64,000 nucleotides of DNA from the NCBI GenBank assembly GCA_963377175.1, contig CAUJNA010001446.1:1564065-1628064 (forward strand), read 5' to 3'. Position 1 is the first letter of the stretch; every line of letters starts with the position of its first letter. A model generated the notes under the pieces. The model had not been told where the DNA came from. It was given only the letters and a program-made list of their open reading frames with translations, and ran no database searches. Position numbers and translations under genes: made by a program. Shown piece after piece: positions 40,951-50,465 of the stretch. The stretch comes from Effrenium voratum. Its lineage: Eukaryota > Sar > Dinophyceae > Suessiales > Symbiodiniaceae.

Positions 40951-41254
40951 GTGATTCTCTGTTTTCTGCGGGGGTTGAAGTCAGAAAATTGTTGGGGAGT
41001 CTTGAACTTACCGCTTGCCACGCGACTATTTGAATGGAAAATACTGTGACCAGTCCTAGTAAGTTCCTCCAAGTTGACTTGGGTAATGACATATTTACAT
41101 TTAATGAGCGATCCTTTGCTTGGCCGAAACAAGTGCCACGTGCACAATCCCTCGATACAGAAGGAAAGCTGCTTGACCCCCCCACCCCTTTAAGAGGCAG
41201 GGTACTTACTACTAAGTGGTTATTAGTCCTGGTGAGCACCAATTTATTGGTGCC

Positions 41255-41938
41255 TTACGTCATGGCAAGTGGGCCAAAGCTATGGTTGTCGAAGTATCCT
41301 GCCCCTAGCTGACTCCTCTTGCCAGTGGCACTTTTTTTGCGGGAAGCTTTGGGCGGCTTTGATGGGAAACTAAAAGGACCAAGGCATCTTTTGCGGAGGT
41401 CCCTTCTTCCTCGCATACCCATATGACCTATACAGGTTGGAGGCAGGTTATACTCCAAAAAAAAAGGGACAAGGCTCCTGGGTCTCATGGACGACCCGGG
41501 GTCAAAAAACAATTTTGGGGCCCAAACCTTTCGTGAGGATCCCAGCCCTGATTTGGAGCCCCCATATTGTCTTCCAAAGCTCCGCCCTTGCTGAAGGCAG
41601 ACCCTCAGAAAACCCTCAAAAGAAGCGCTGCTTTGGTGGGAACAAGTTGGAGTTGGATTGCGGTTTTTGCGGTTGGAGTGGCCTGGTGCAAGGGAAATCC
41701 TCGTTTCTTGTGCTTGGATCTGGTTTACTGTGGACCTAATTTTGAGGCCAAAGAGGGCTTGAGCCTCAAGTTTTGCCGCCTCCAGCCCCTCCCGGCACGT
41801 GGTTCGGCAGATGTCTCCTGCTGCTGAGCCTCCATCCACCTGCGATAAAGATACATGGTTCCACCTATAGGCCAGGGATATTTGCCACTTGCGGCGTATC
41901 CTGCCAAGTAAGAGTCCGTTTGGATTGCTTGGTGGCAC
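41255..41938 (-). CDS. 227-codon ORF overlapping the 42 kb exon
   Basis: Longest ORF outside the recognised genes. It overlaps the exon below in another frame; its distal half (FEGFLRVCLQQGRSFGRQYG, then Pro/Arg-rich) may hold 3' exons. Plus frames are also open at 41437-41827, so strand and reality are uncertain. Confidence 0.3.
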   Translation of the reverse strand: MPPSNPNGLLLGRIRRKWQISLAYRWNHVSLSQVDGGSAAGDICRTTCREGLEAAKLEAQALFGLKIRSTVNQIQAQETRISLAPGHSNRKNRNPTPTCSHQSSASFEGFLRVCLQQGRSFGRQYGGSKSGLGSSRKVWAPKLFFDPGSSMRPRSLVPFFLEYNLPPTCIGHMGMRGRRDLRKRCLGPFSFPSKPPKASRKKSATGKRSQLGAGYFDNHSFGPLAMT

Positions 41939-42096
41939 TCAAAACAAAACAGGACTTGTAAAGAATCATTCTGCACTAACCCAAGTGGAACTATTTCCCC
42001 GGTTCTGTTCGGCAAGCAAGGGCTTGCCAGCCGAGGCAAATGAATCGAAGGCTGCCCTGGGATCCACTGAGGGGTCATGGCCCCTTCAGAACCAAT
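41725..42096 (-). CDS. terminal exon of hypothetical protein
   Basis: Starts right after the B9 end (GGGCCTAG|ATTGGT) and reads IGSEGAMTPQWIPGQPSIHL...VLFCFECHQAIQTDSYLAGY AASGKYPWPIGGTMYLYRRW MEAQQQETSAEP to TAA at 41725. The CFECHQ pair followed by GKYPWPIGGTMYLYRRW looks like a small structured domain that I cannot name. The element border, phase and composition agree. Confidence 0.6.
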   Translation of the reverse strand: MGSEGAMTPQWIPGQPSIHLPRLASPCLPNRTGEIVPLGLVQNDSLQVLFCFECHQAIQTDSYLAGYAASGKYPWPIGGTMYLYRRWMEAQQQETSAEPRAGRGWRRQNLRLKPSLASKLGPQ

Positions 42097-42200
42097 CTAG
42101 GCCCTTCACTAGAGAGCTTAGAATAAGGCTACCAACTTGTTTCGGTCGTCTATTTTAAGCCCAAAGAAAGGGTACAAGGGCACCTTGCTGGGGGACCTAG
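42097..42200. mobile_element. family B element B9
   Basis: CTAGGCCCTTCACTAGAGAG...GTCTATTTTA...GGGGGACCTAG; on the minus strand its end gives the AG acceptor of the exon above. Confidence 0.7.
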
Positions 42201-42223
42201 TCATGGAGTGCAGGACACCAATC

Positions 42224-42420
42224 TCACGAGTTTTGGCACTCAGGAGTGACTCTTCGCTCCGCTTCGTCCAGGGGACAGCTCTCCAAGCACCCCCTGTAAG
42301 ACAGGACATGTTTTGCCAAGAGTTGCAGTTCGGTTTGAGCGCCTGAAACCCAGCCGACTTTGGGTTCCAAGGTTAAAAAGGCCTTACAAAAGCGCCCCAC
42401 GAAGCCCCCCAACCATGGTT
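42224..42420 (-). CDS. possible upstream exon
   Basis: Minus frame FLTLEPKVGWVSGAQTELQL LAKHVLSYRGCLESCPLDEA ERRVTPECQNS is protein-like; it does not join across B9 in phase with CTAG|GT, so the model is incomplete. Confidence 0.35.
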
Positions 42421-42850
42421 GTTATAACCATCTAGCCACCTACTACCTGGACCCTCAAACTACCATCAAACAAGGGGGACATCACCCCATCACTTTATGG
42501 CAATAAGCGAATAGGGGTTGAGAGTCCATGCCATTTGTTTCACCGGGGTCACTGGGCCCAGTTTGGGCTATGTGGGGTCCCGTGGCTAGTACCCCGCACC
42601 TGGAATGAACGAGTCCGAATTTTGGGAACGCACCGGAAGGGGAATCCCTGAAAGGAAACCCACAGAGGATGGGTTTTGTTTCTGGGGTCATTCCAAATCA
42701 TTCCCTGCCTATCGAGCCACTTGGATGTTCAAGCTACCTAGCAAGCAAATTATAGTTGTAAGCCAAGTATCCCCACCAGACTAACCAACCCGAGTTTATG
42801 AATATGGGGGTGGGGGGCCGGATTGATTAATTAATCCGGAGTCAACATTA

Positions 42851-42960
42851 CTTGCTGGTGCTCAGCAGGGAATGGGGGAATGACCCCTTTCAACCATCCC
42901 TTGTGGTTGCCTTTGAGGGGACCCATGGGATGATTCCCACATACCTATCGCACCAGCAAG
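42851..42960. mobile_element. family I element I3
   Basis: Perfect outer ends CTTGCTGGTG / CACCAGCAAG; inside CTCAGCAGGGAATG...TTGTGGTTGCCTTTGAGGGG. Confidence 0.75.
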
Positions 42961-43252
42961 ATTACCCCCTACTCCAAATACCCGTTTGTTTTACGTAGTA
43001 TGTTGTCAACCCTTTACTAAAAAGGGAACGGTTATTTTCATTGGAAGGCCGATGGGTTTAAAAAAAAAAAACGACTAAAGAAAAGCTGATGGCTGGGTAA
43101 GCCCCACTTCAGGAAGCTTACAAGCTAGGATACCTGGTCAACATTAGGTGATACTGGCTTCAACATCCAAGCCCTCAAAAGTCCAACTCAAAAATGGGTT
43201 CTGAACCCCCCCAATGATATGGAATGGGTGAAATCCCATAAATTTCTGGGTA

Positions 43253-43345
43253 CCTGAAGTCTCCATGACCCCTACAAAAAGGGGTCATGACCCCTTAACT
43301 TTGGGAACTGACCACATTTTTCAAGGGTCAGAAGGAGACTCCAGG
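43253..43345. mobile_element. family A element A9
   Basis: TA-CCTGAAGTCTCCATGACCCC...GGAGACTCCAGG-TA. Confidence 0.75.
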
Positions 43346-43362
43346 TAGTTTGAGGGTCCAAC

Positions 43363-43522
43363 ATCCAAAGCCCAACATCTTCGCACCCGTCGCACACCCG
43401 TTGCGCAGCATCCTCGCCTCTTTGGCGCCCCGGCGCCCGGTGGGCGCCAGGCGCGAGGCCGCAGCAAGCCCCTGGGCCTGCGAATGATTCGCCGGAGGCA
43501 AAACCGCGGGTCTTAGAATTTC
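43363..43522 (-). CDS. exon between S12 and A9
   Basis: Minus-strand acceptor GGGCCCAG|GAA at the S12 edge and donor GGAT|GTTGGACC. The frame EILRPAVLPPANHSQAQGLA AASRLAPTGRRGAKEARMLR NGCATGAKML shows strong third-position G/C bias against AT-rich flanks. Ala/Arg-rich; function unknown. Confidence 0.55.
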
Positions 43523-43601
43523 CTGGGCCCTCAAACTACCCTAAAAGGAGGGAACTCACCAACCATTTTTTTTTTTGAGGCAATAGCCAATGTTTAAGGG
43601 T
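43522..43601. mobile_element. family S element S12
   Basis: CCTGGGCCCTCAAACTACCC...AATGTTTAAGGGTA; runs straight into a family A left half (43603-43652). Confidence 0.6.
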
Positions 43602-43698
43602 ACCTGGAGTCTCCTTCCTTGAAAAATGGTTGGTCATTAACCAAACTAATGGGGCTGCTGGCTTAGGCTCTTCGAGTCACTGGATCTTCCATGGAGTT

Positions 43699-43817
43699 CT
43701 TGGTACTCAGCAAAGAATGAGGGAATGACCCCTGTAAACCATCCCCTGTGTTTTCCTTCAAGGGATTCGCTAGGTTCGTTCCCAACACCCTAGGTCATTC
43801 TCTGCTGAGCACCAGGA
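43699..43817. mobile_element. family I element I4
   Basis: CTTGGTACTCAGCAAAGAATGA...TCATTCTCTGCTGAGCACCAGG. Confidence 0.75.
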
Positions 43818-43837
43818 AGTCTTTTAAACAAACAGAT

Positions 43838-43910
43838 GAGTCAGAATCAAAATCGATTGGGATTCAAATGGTCTACCCAGAACCGTGTACAGGATTGAGA
43901 AGGATTTGAT
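43838..43910. mobile_element. family Z element, truncated (Z3)
   Basis: TGAGTCAGAATCAAAATCG...ATGGTCTACCCAGAACCGTGTA...GGATTGAGAAGG; right part missing. Confidence 0.5.
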
Positions 43911-44512
43911 TGTCACTCACCGTTCTTTTTGGGGATTTTTCCCAACTCAAAAGTCGATCAGTTCACCGGTCTAACCAAACTGCCACTTTAGGAATCTCAA
44001 GGGCCGGCAGGTGACCGTTGGGTTGGTTGCTGGCTTTCAATGAGCCCAATTGAGCACCCCGCTGCGGGGGTCTCAATGGCTGTGCCGGAAATGAACTGGA
44101 GCATCTGGGAGAAAATGAACCAGCCCCTCCAAAACCTGGGTCGTTCTTAGTGGGCCGACCCCGAATTACTTGGCGACCGAAAAACTTCCGTTGGTGAATA
44201 TGTCCACTGGAAAAGTAAAAAAAACACATAAATAAATAAACATGTCCAATCGTAGAATTGCAGTGGGTACGGAAATGTGGCCCACAAAAAACAGGGTATA
44301 CGCAGAAGCTCAGGTTTCCTGCTTCTGTGTCACAAGGATCCCCTTGTTTGTGGGACACCCTTTTTGGGAAGAAGATGGGAATCCTACACTTGGGAAGCAA
44401 GCACACACTGGCTTCGCGTTGGCTGTGAGAAGCGTGCAGGGACTTTTTGTTTGAGAACTACAAACAAGGAAGATGTTACACGACTGAACCTCTCCTAACC
44501 TGACCCTGGCCT

Positions 44513-44905
44513 ATGTTTTGGCACATGTTCTCCAAAGAAAACCTTGGAAGGGACCATGTATGGACAATACAGATTAATGTCAGGATACGTCGGGATGTAA
44601 TCGACGCGCTTCTCAAGGACGAGGAACTGACCCCTTCAGGCGGTGTGTTTGTCGTTGCCCTGAAAAGAAGCATGGCTTGCATGTGGCCAAGTTGGCAAGT
44701 GGCAAATCAAGGGGTCACTGGATTCGCAATGCACTGGTCTCCATTGAAACTGAAGGGAATAAGAAAGCCCTGTCAATTGCCGTGGTACGCGCTAACACGA
44801 GCTAAGGCTCTTGGGGAACGTGTATGCATAACTTGGGTTGGGCCGACCCCTACTGGCGCCCCCCCCCCCAATTATGAGGAAAATCCATGTGTATCTGAGC
44901 CCTGA
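44513..44905 (+). CDS. hypothetical protein, 130 residues
   Basis: ATG to TGA. Reads MFWHMFSKENLGRDHVWTIQ INVRIRRDVIDALLKDEELT PSGGVFVVALKRSMACMWPS W..., then GFAMHWSPLKLKGIRKPCQL. Regular alternation of strands and helices, no low complexity. Two shorter plus frames upstream (44242-44500) may be 5' exons. Family not recognised. Confidence 0.5.
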   Translation: MFWHMFSKENLGRDHVWTIQINVRIRRDVIDALLKDEELTPSGGVFVVALKRSMACMWPSWQVANQGVTGFAMHWSPLKLKGIRKPCQLPWYALTRAKALGERVCITWVGPTPTGAPPPNYEENPCVSEP

Positions 44906-44979
44906 AGAAGGCGAGAAACAACCATCACGGCTTCTCAGGGCCGGGCGCGGAATACGAATCAATCAGGTGTTGGCTACCT

Positions 44980-45102
44980 AAACCACCAGTTTACTAAACC
45001 CGTCCCATGAATTACATGTCTTTGTTTCTGATGAACACCCATTAAAAGGGGGTTGTTCCCCGATTAATCAACCAAGGGTTTACTAAACTGGGGTTCAACC
45101 AT
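44980..45102. mobile_element. family V element V3
   Basis: AACCACCAGTTTACTAAACCCGTCCCA...GGGTTTACTAAACTGGGGTT. Related to V1 (59158) and V2 (57443). Confidence 0.55.
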
Positions 45103-45335
45103 AGTAGGTATAACCCTTCGCCACTTGAAATGCTTCTGGTTTTTATATCTGCAAGCCCTTGGTGACCCTGCAAGACCAGGTAAATGGATCCAATGAGGTT
45201 ACCGCCCAATCAATGAAGCATGGCGCACATTTTGATCACGGACTCGTGAAGTATACCCCAAGTTGCCATGGGTTCCCTTGCCGGAAAATGAGCTCGCTCC
45301 AAAATTCAAAGGTGCACATATCTCGAATCTGACTG

Positions 45336-45497
45336 CCTAGAGTCTCCTTCTGACCCGAAATAAAAATGGGTCCATGACCCGAATCATGATTTTTTGGGGA
45401 GTCTGACCAACTATTTTACCCTTTAAAAATGGGTCCATGACCCCATTACTCTTTGGGTTTCCCCATTTTTATTTCGGGTCCTTAGGGAGACGCCAGG
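45336..45497. mobile_element. family A element A11, enlarged
   Basis: CCTAGAGTCTCC...GGAGACGCCAGG ends, 162 bp, with a duplicated inner GACCCGAAATAAAAATGGG foldback. Confidence 0.65.
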
Positions 45498-45690
45498 AGG
45501 CCTCACTCTAAAAAGCGCCTTCCTACCCGAATTCTTCGGCTTCATTTCTAGGGGTCGCAACTTCGTGCAGGGCAGAGCTATTCCACCCGAAGACATGGCC
45601 CGAATTTTCGGCCGGAGCTTGGGGGGGCTGGCCTCCAAAGGGTCGGGAAAGGCCGCAAGCCTGTAAGGTCCTATCTTTGATGGCAGGCCT

Positions 45691-45800
45691 CTGGACGTCC
45701 AGTAGAGAGGTTAGAATAAGGGTACCGACTTTTTTCGGTACTCTATTTGAGGGGAACCCTCCCCCAAAAAAGGGTAAACGGGCACTACTGGGGGACCCAG
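45691..45800. mobile_element. family B element B10
   Basis: CTGGACGTCCAGTAGAGAGG...GTACTCTATTTGAGGGGAACCCTCC...GGGGGACCCAG. Confidence 0.7.
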
Positions 45801-45898
45801 CTCAAAAAATGGGTTAAATTGCAACCCAAAATGCCGAGGAAAAAAAGCCTGGCCAAAAAAAAAGCATGGGTTAAATTACACGCTCAACTTAAAACATG

Positions 45899-45997
45899 CC
45901 TAGATAGCCAAGTTGCTGTTTGTTTCACTCACTGTTGCGATCGTTTTTGGGGTTTTGAGTGCATGGACAAAAGCGAAAACGCAACTGGCGATCCAGG
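45899..45997. mobile_element. family C element C1
   Basis: Family C: CCTGGATAGCCAAGTTGCGATCG...TTCAGTCACTGTTGCGATCGG.TTTTGGGGTAAAGTGGATGG...CGATCGCAACTGGCGATCCAGG. Confidence 0.75.
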
Positions 45998-46018
45998 TGG
46001 GTTGAATTGGTGAGTTGA

Positions 46019-46128
46019 GTGTGGCTCAAAATTAAACAGGAGGGGCAAACCGCAGCTTTTGGTCCATGTTTCCACTTACCGATCAGGCAACCCATTTTGG
46101 AATTCCGGTTTTTTGAGCCACAGCCAGT
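46019..46128. mobile_element. family K element K7
   Basis: GTGTGGCTCAAAATTAAACA...GGTTTTTTGAGCCACAGCC. Confidence 0.7.
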
Positions 46129-46319
46129 GCCAAGGTTTTTAAAGAGCAGTGCTCGTCCAGTCCAGGTCGGTGGTCCAGTCCAGGTGGGGCGGCCGAAAAG
46201 TATCGCCTGCTTCAGGGCCTCCTGGGTGGCGATGTCCAGGTCGCGCACCTGAGAGGTCAAAGAGAAGCATGGGCAGTGTGCTGAAAAGTAGCGGCCACAA
46301 AAAACACGTCCGTTTTTAA

Positions 46320-46917
46320 GTGGCCTTTTTCGCCCACCATAATTTTGTGGGTTCCATATCCCAGGAAAAAAAAACACAACAACGGAGGGTCTTCCATTTG
46401 CTTTTGTCTTTTCTGTTTGTTTCGCCCATCAGAACTTTGTGGGGTTCCATATCCCAGGTGCAAAGAAAAAACGGGAGGGTCTTCCATTCTCCTTTTTGTT
46501 GCGCCCATCATAATTTTGTGGGTTCCATATCCCAGGGGAGAAAAAACAAACGAAGGGTCTTCCATTTGCTTTTTCAACTCTTGTTTTTTTCGCCCACCAT
46601 AATTTTGTGTGGTTCTATATCCCAGGTGCAAAAGAAAAAAAGGAGGGTCTTCCATTTGCTTGTTTTCTTCTTTTTTTTCGCCCACCATAATTGTGTGGGG
46701 TTCCATATCCCAGGAATAACAAAACAAACAACAACGGAGGGTCTTCTTTTATATGTTTCTTCGCCCACCATAATTTTTTGGGGTTCCATATCCCAGGTGC
46801 AAACAAAAAAACGGGAGGGTCCTTCCATTTGCTTGTGTTCTCCTTTTTTTCGCCCACCATAATTTTGTGGGTTCCATATCCCAGGTGCAGAAAAAGGAAA
46901 AGCGGAGGGTTTAGGTA
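46320..46917. repeat. tandem array, 7 copies of ~87 bp
   Basis: Unit CGCCCACCATAATTTTGTGG GTTCCATATCCCAGG...GGAGGGTCTTCCATTTGC with starts at about 46331, 46423, 46502, 46591, 46679, 46762 and 46851. The spacing varies by poly-A/poly-T length. Long ORFs on both strands are artefacts of the array. Confidence 0.9.
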
Positions 46918-47038
46918 GTTCGTGGGGCAAGAACTCCTTGAGGGAATGAGGCTCGGTCCAGGTCGTCACCTTAGGTTCGCCTGAGGCAGTTCACCCACTT
47001 CTTTCAGCCTCCAACAATGTGGCTTAACCCAGTCAGTA

Positions 47039-47128
47039 CCCGGAGTCTGCATGACCCTGTAAAAATTGGGTCATTGTCCAAAATAATGGGGTCATGGACC
47101 CATTTTCAAAGGGTCATGGAGACTCCAG
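47039..47128. mobile_element. family A element A12
   Basis: ACCCGGAGTCTGCATGACCC...GGGTCATGGAGACTCCAG. Confidence 0.7.
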
Positions 47129-47734
47129 TTAGTGGGTTTTCTCACGGCGTTCGCCACTTCCGAATAACTTCCCGCATCGAACAACCAAGTACGGCTCTGA
47201 GGCTCTGAATCATGGCAACCGGAGAACAGTCACTTGCAGAGGCTTAAGCCCCCTGGAAAATAATATGTCCAGAAGTGATAGATTCCCATTAAAGCCAAGT
47301 GGGAAAAATAAAAAACATTCTTCAGCAATTGGAAGATACACCCCAGTTCATTTTTAGGGGGGTGTCCATTTCTGGATTTCGCGGGAGTTCAGGCCACTAA
47401 AACGGAGGGCAACGCCCCTTATTCTAATAGCCCGCTTCCTGAGAGGATTGGCCAGAAAAAGTCTTGCTTTTATACATATATATATATATATTTACCCCTA
47501 ACCATCATTGCGCCCTCCATTGAAGGGGTCAGGGTCTCCATTGGAAGGTTTTGGACCTGAAAAAGGGCCGTTTTGAGGACCCAAGCTGCTTAGGGTACCA
47601 CTAAAACGGTTCAAACCTAAAAAGTGACTAAGGCCCAACTCAGGAAGTGAGATACACATTGATTTCTGCGGGATCAACATTACCCTAAGGTTCAATCAAT
47701 CATCCGGGGTTTCCCCTATTCTCCAAAAGCCCGG

Positions 47735-47828
47735 CCTAGATAGCCAAGTTGCGATCGTTTTTTGAGTCACTTTTGCTGGTTGTTTGGGTAGAGTGCATGG
47801 AAAAAGCGATCGCAACTGGCGATCCAGG
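47735..47828. mobile_element. family C element C2
   Basis: CCTAGATAGCCAAGTTGCGATCG...AGCGATCGCAACTGGCGATCCAGG; GGCC flanks both sides. Confidence 0.75.
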
Positions 47829-48114
47829 GGCCTTTTTGTTCAGCTCTCTTATGGCCTTAAGGCTCTGAATACAAAGCCTCCCGCCATGGACACAGTGACG
47901 CGGGACGTGGCCTGACGTGCAGACGGGGAAAACGAACCCCAAAAGGCAACCCATGGACCCTCGGTTTAGGGCAATTCTAGGGTCTTTCAACCATCGTTCT
48001 TTCCAAAAACCGGAGCCGTTTTCCCTGGGTTTCCAGAAATTTTCTAGAAAGATTCGGATCCTTGGAAAGAATGGAAATGGAAGGTACCCCTGCAGGGAAT
48101 CTTGAAATGTCCAG

Positions 48115-48168
48115 GTCCATGCTGCTCAGGCGTTTCTAACCCAACCCCAGACACTGTCTCATCTCTGG
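48115..48168 (+). CDS. 48-50 kb gene, exon a
   Basis: 18 codons (VHAAQAFLTQPQTLSHLW) after acceptor ATGTCCAG, ending at a GC-type donor TGG|GCTGCC at the N3 edge. Phase 0 into the next exon. Weak on its own; supported by the chain. Confidence 0.45.
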
Positions 48169-48275
48169 GCTGCCCTCAGATCCCCTCCAAAAGTTTAACT
48201 TTTAGTGGGCTAATCGAAACTACCACTAAACACTAAAAGGCCAAAGGGCTAAGGGGATGGCTGAGAGCCACCAAG
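48169..48275 (+). mobile_element. family N element N3 acting as intron
   Basis: CTGGGCTGCCCTCAGATCC...GGATGGCTGAGAGCCACCAAG; inner AAAAGTTTAACTTTTAGTGG palindrome. GC-AG borders. Confidence 0.6.
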
Positions 48276-48433
48276 AATCTAGTTCTCCCTTCAGATGGCT
48301 CCCTTACTCGCCTATCGTGGGTTGCGACCACCTTTCTGGTTGCCCTAAACCCATCTGAAAAGGATACCGTGAACAAGCACCTAAACACAAGCATCAAAAG
48401 GGGTCCATTTGCTTTTAAGAAAAAGAACAGCAA
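48276..48433 (+). CDS. 48-50 kb gene, exon b
   Basis: NLVLPSDGSLTRLSWVATTF LVALNPSEKDTVNKHLNTSI KRGPFAFKKKNS, ending phase 2 at a strong donor CAA|GTATGT. Alternating strands then a basic tail. Minus frame also partly open, but without splice sites. Confidence 0.6.
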
Positions 48434-48491
48434 GTATGTTCGGTAGTGATAGATTCTCTTACATCAACCGTTTTTTTGTTTTAACTTAAGC

Positions 48492-48628
48492 ACCCTAAGG
48501 GTCATGACCCCTCCAATGCACACTGCTGGGCCTTCCAATGCACCACGGGTCCCGACCCATTCCTCCTGGGCCCGAACGAAAACAACCCATTAGGATTTGC
48601 CCAAAATTCATCGAGACCCGTAGGGTTG
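48492..48628. mobile_element. family E element E2
   Basis: CACCCTAAGGGTCATGACCC...GAGACCCGTAGGGTTG; reverse orientation relative to E3. Confidence 0.6.
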
Positions 48629-48945
48629 GACGTATTTTTGGGCCCATCAACTCGGGAAGTGAGTGGTGAGAGAAGTGACGCTTAGGGCAGATTCCCTTAA
48701 ATCAACCTCTTCAAACGGCACAATGGAAAAAACCAACTCCAACGGGTCTCACCCCTCCAGCTTCTCAGCTTGACCGCGCGACTGAGTTGCTTCAGCGTAG
48801 AAATAAACCAAAATTGGCCTCCAAAACATGGGGGGAAAAACTTCGCCATGTTGGGCCTAGAAAACACAGGTGTCCCTGGTATTTACCACGGAAACCCAGG
48901 TTTTTCAAAAATACCCTAAGAAAAGTGGGTATTTGGAGTAGGGGG

Positions 48946-49066
48946 TAGGTGTCCTTTTAGGTTGGACATAGATGGATATCCCTGGTAGATGAGAAAAAAC
49001 CACCAGGTAAACCGATCGGAATCGCCATCGGCTTTTCGAGCAAAACAACCAAAAAGGATACCTATG
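48946..49066. mobile_element. family L element L3
   Basis: TAGGTGTCCTTTTAGGTTGG...CAACCAAAAAGGATACCTATG. Confidence 0.75.
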
Positions 49067-49070
49067 CTAG

Positions 49071-49206
49071 AAATTGTTCACCAACCAATTTGGGTCGCGA
49101 TTCAACCAATTTTCGGCTCCGCTGCGACCCATGCGCTCTGCTGGAGTGGTGTAAAGAAGGGCATGTTGCTTCCAAAGGTGTCTTTGTCGAAAGACTGGCG
49201 GCGCTG
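49071..49206 (+). CDS. 48-50 kb gene, exon c
   Basis: Starts after CTATGCTAG and completes a codon from exon b (phase 2). Reads NCSPTNLGRDSTNFRLRCDP CALLEWCKEGHVASKGVFVE RLAAL and ends phase 0 at GTAAAT. CDPC and a third Cys (EWC) could bind a metal. Not recognised. Confidence 0.65.
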
Positions 49207-49355
49207 GTAAATGATTACAACCACACTAAAACCAGACTATCTGTTTCTCATCTCTTCATATGTTTCAACTTGAAAGCCAGTTCGAGCAAAAACATGATGA
49301 CACCCCCCAAACAACTGTGCGCATTTTACCAGAACACCCGGGTTTTTGTCTTTTT

Positions 49356-49452
49356 TCTGGGTAGCCGAGTTGGGATCTTTTTTTTTCAGTCACTATTGCG
49401 ATCGGTTATTGAGGTAAAGCGGATGGAAAGCGATCGCCCCTGGCGATCCAGG
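49356..49452. mobile_element. family C element C3
   Basis: CTGGGTAGCCGAGTTGGGATC...AGCGATCGCCCCTGGCGATCCAGG inside the intron 49207-49614. Confidence 0.65.
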
Positions 49453-49614
49453 CCCTTGGCCCTTGAAACTGCCCAGTGCCCTGAAGAAACAGACACAGAC
49501 AGGTCAGGTCAGCTTGGTCGGCTCACTTCCCAAGTTGACTGGCCAAAAAAAGCTTGAACTTTTTATTTACCACTAAAATGGTCTTTCCAAAAAGTTTAAA
49601 GTCCACCAACTCAG

Positions 49615-49788
49615 GAAGTGACTCGGGTGTCCGCGAAAGGTTTCAGTTCGATCCAAAAGCTGAGTCGACACCCAACGGACCCAACCGGAATCTGCGCATC
49701 CGCCTTCGGAAGGGAGACCTGCCTCGCGCCAAAAAAAAACCAAAAACGAAACGTGCGGAAAGTCGGGGAACGAGTTTTGCTATGCGAG
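49615..49788 (+). CDS. 48-50 kb gene, exon d
   Basis: After acceptor CAACTCAG, phase 0 in and out: EVTRVSAKGFSSIQKLSRHP TDPTGICASAFGRETCLAPK KNQKRNVRKVGERVLLCE, then the consensus donor GAG|GTAAGT. A second plus frame is open but would break the phase chain. Basic (KKNQKRNVRK). Confidence 0.65.
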
Positions 49789-49952
49789 GTAAGTGGCGAC
49801 CTGGAAAGGAGGGATTTACCATGCAAAACCAGGTTTTTTTTATTTCCGAAATATCCCTGAAAAAGCGGGTGTTCGGACTAGGGGTACCTTTAAACATGGG
49901 CTACCCAAATTTGGGACAAATTCCCTTTTTTAGGGTAGATCGAGGGTTTGGG

Positions 49953-50082
49953 TACTTGGATGTCTTGGATCTTCAAGCCACGACAGGTAAGTAGGTCATG
50001 AGCATGGGAAGGGAACCAACCCCAGTTACCCTACTTATAGCTATCGCTATAACCTACTTACTATGTAGGTTGAACATCCAAG
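49953..50082. mobile_element. family J element J5
   Basis: TACTTGGATG...AGGTAAGTAGGTCATG / TAACCTACTTACTATGTAGGTTGAACATCCAAG; the left arm has a ~22-bp insertion. Confidence 0.7.
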
Positions 50083-50206
50083 TATGGACTCTGGTTTCAC
50101 TGGCTAGAGCCCATGAAGGACTTACAACAATGGCTTCAGTGAATATTATGTCCTGGCTACGAACCACCCTGATGTACGTTGCCCCTTTGCGCATCAAAGC
50201 AGGAGG
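50083..50206 (+). CDS. 50 kb gene, exon e
   Basis: Begins at the J5 end (CATCCAAG). The frame WTLVSLARAHEGLTTMASVN IMSWLRTTLMYVAPLRIKAG ends phase 2 at G|GTCTTTTTG of H2. It needs phase 1 from upstream, so either a small exon is missing between 49.79 and 50.08 kb or a separate gene begins here. Confidence 0.65.
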
Positions 50207-50306
50207 GTCTTTTTGCCACCTGTTGTGAGAAAATTGGCGACCCCCTCAAAAAGGAATCCTTCACTACAAGGGGGTCGATCATTTTTCCACCAAAGGTGGC
50301 AAAAAG
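50207..50306 (+). mobile_element. family H element H2 acting as intron
   Basis: GTCTTTTTGCCACC...GGTGGCAAAAAG, exactly 100 nt, GT-AG. Splices phase 2 to phase 2. Confidence 0.8.
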
Positions 50307-50354
50307 ACCCCCTTGCATCAAACGGACCCTCGAAAAACTTCCAGTTTCAACTCA
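50307..50354 (+). CDS. 50 kb gene, micro-exon f
   Basis: 48 nt between H2 and D2: PPCIKRTLEKLPVST in the frame required by both neighbours. Confidence 0.65.
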
Positions 50355-50465
50355 GTTGCTCAGTGACACTGGGAAAAAGGGGAACCTTTTTGGGGCTTGG
50401 ACCATGTTTAGTGGGGCAGCCACCAAAAAGAAGGGGGAAATCATTGGTGCCACTGAAGAACTGAG
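50355..50465 (+). mobile_element. family D element D2 acting as intron
   Basis: CA|GTTGCTCAGTGACACTGG...GTGCCACTGAAGAACTGAG|T, 111 nt, GT-AG, phase 2. Confidence 0.8.

Larger units (their letters stand above)
37551..41254. other. gene-poor stretch with a large foldback
   Basis: H1, S10, B7, the 38871-39534 foldback, M1, J4, B8 (degenerate, 40010-40093), a segment at 40490-40640 similar to 21530-21640, and D1. An island at 38716-38870 is open on both strands and was not called. Confidence 0.45.
42440..43362. other. gene-free stretch
   Basis: S11 left half (42446), a degenerate I element (42620-42720), J-like fragment, V-like end, I3, S13-like segment and A9. Confidence 0.45.
44906..48114. 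other. gene-free stretch with dense elements and a tandem array
   Basis: V3, A11 (with an extra inner hairpin), B10, C1, K7, the 87-bp array, A12, T element, (TA)n at 47475-47493 and C2. No exon called; an upstream part of the 48 kb gene could be hidden near 47.9-48.1 kb. Confidence 0.5.
48434..49070 (+). other. intron built of several elements
   Basis: The 637-bp intron contains a T-type start, E2 (48492-48628) and L3 (48946-49066), with GT...CTAG borders. Confidence 0.5.

Noticed and set aside
46320..46917. CRISPR-like array
   Set aside because: Spacers are low-complexity A/T tracts of similar sequence, not unique spacers, and the genome is eukaryotic.
46257..46969. ORFs of 131-180 codons over the 87-bp array
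   Set aside because: They follow the tandem unit in both strands, with no splice sites and no variation pattern typical of coding sequence.
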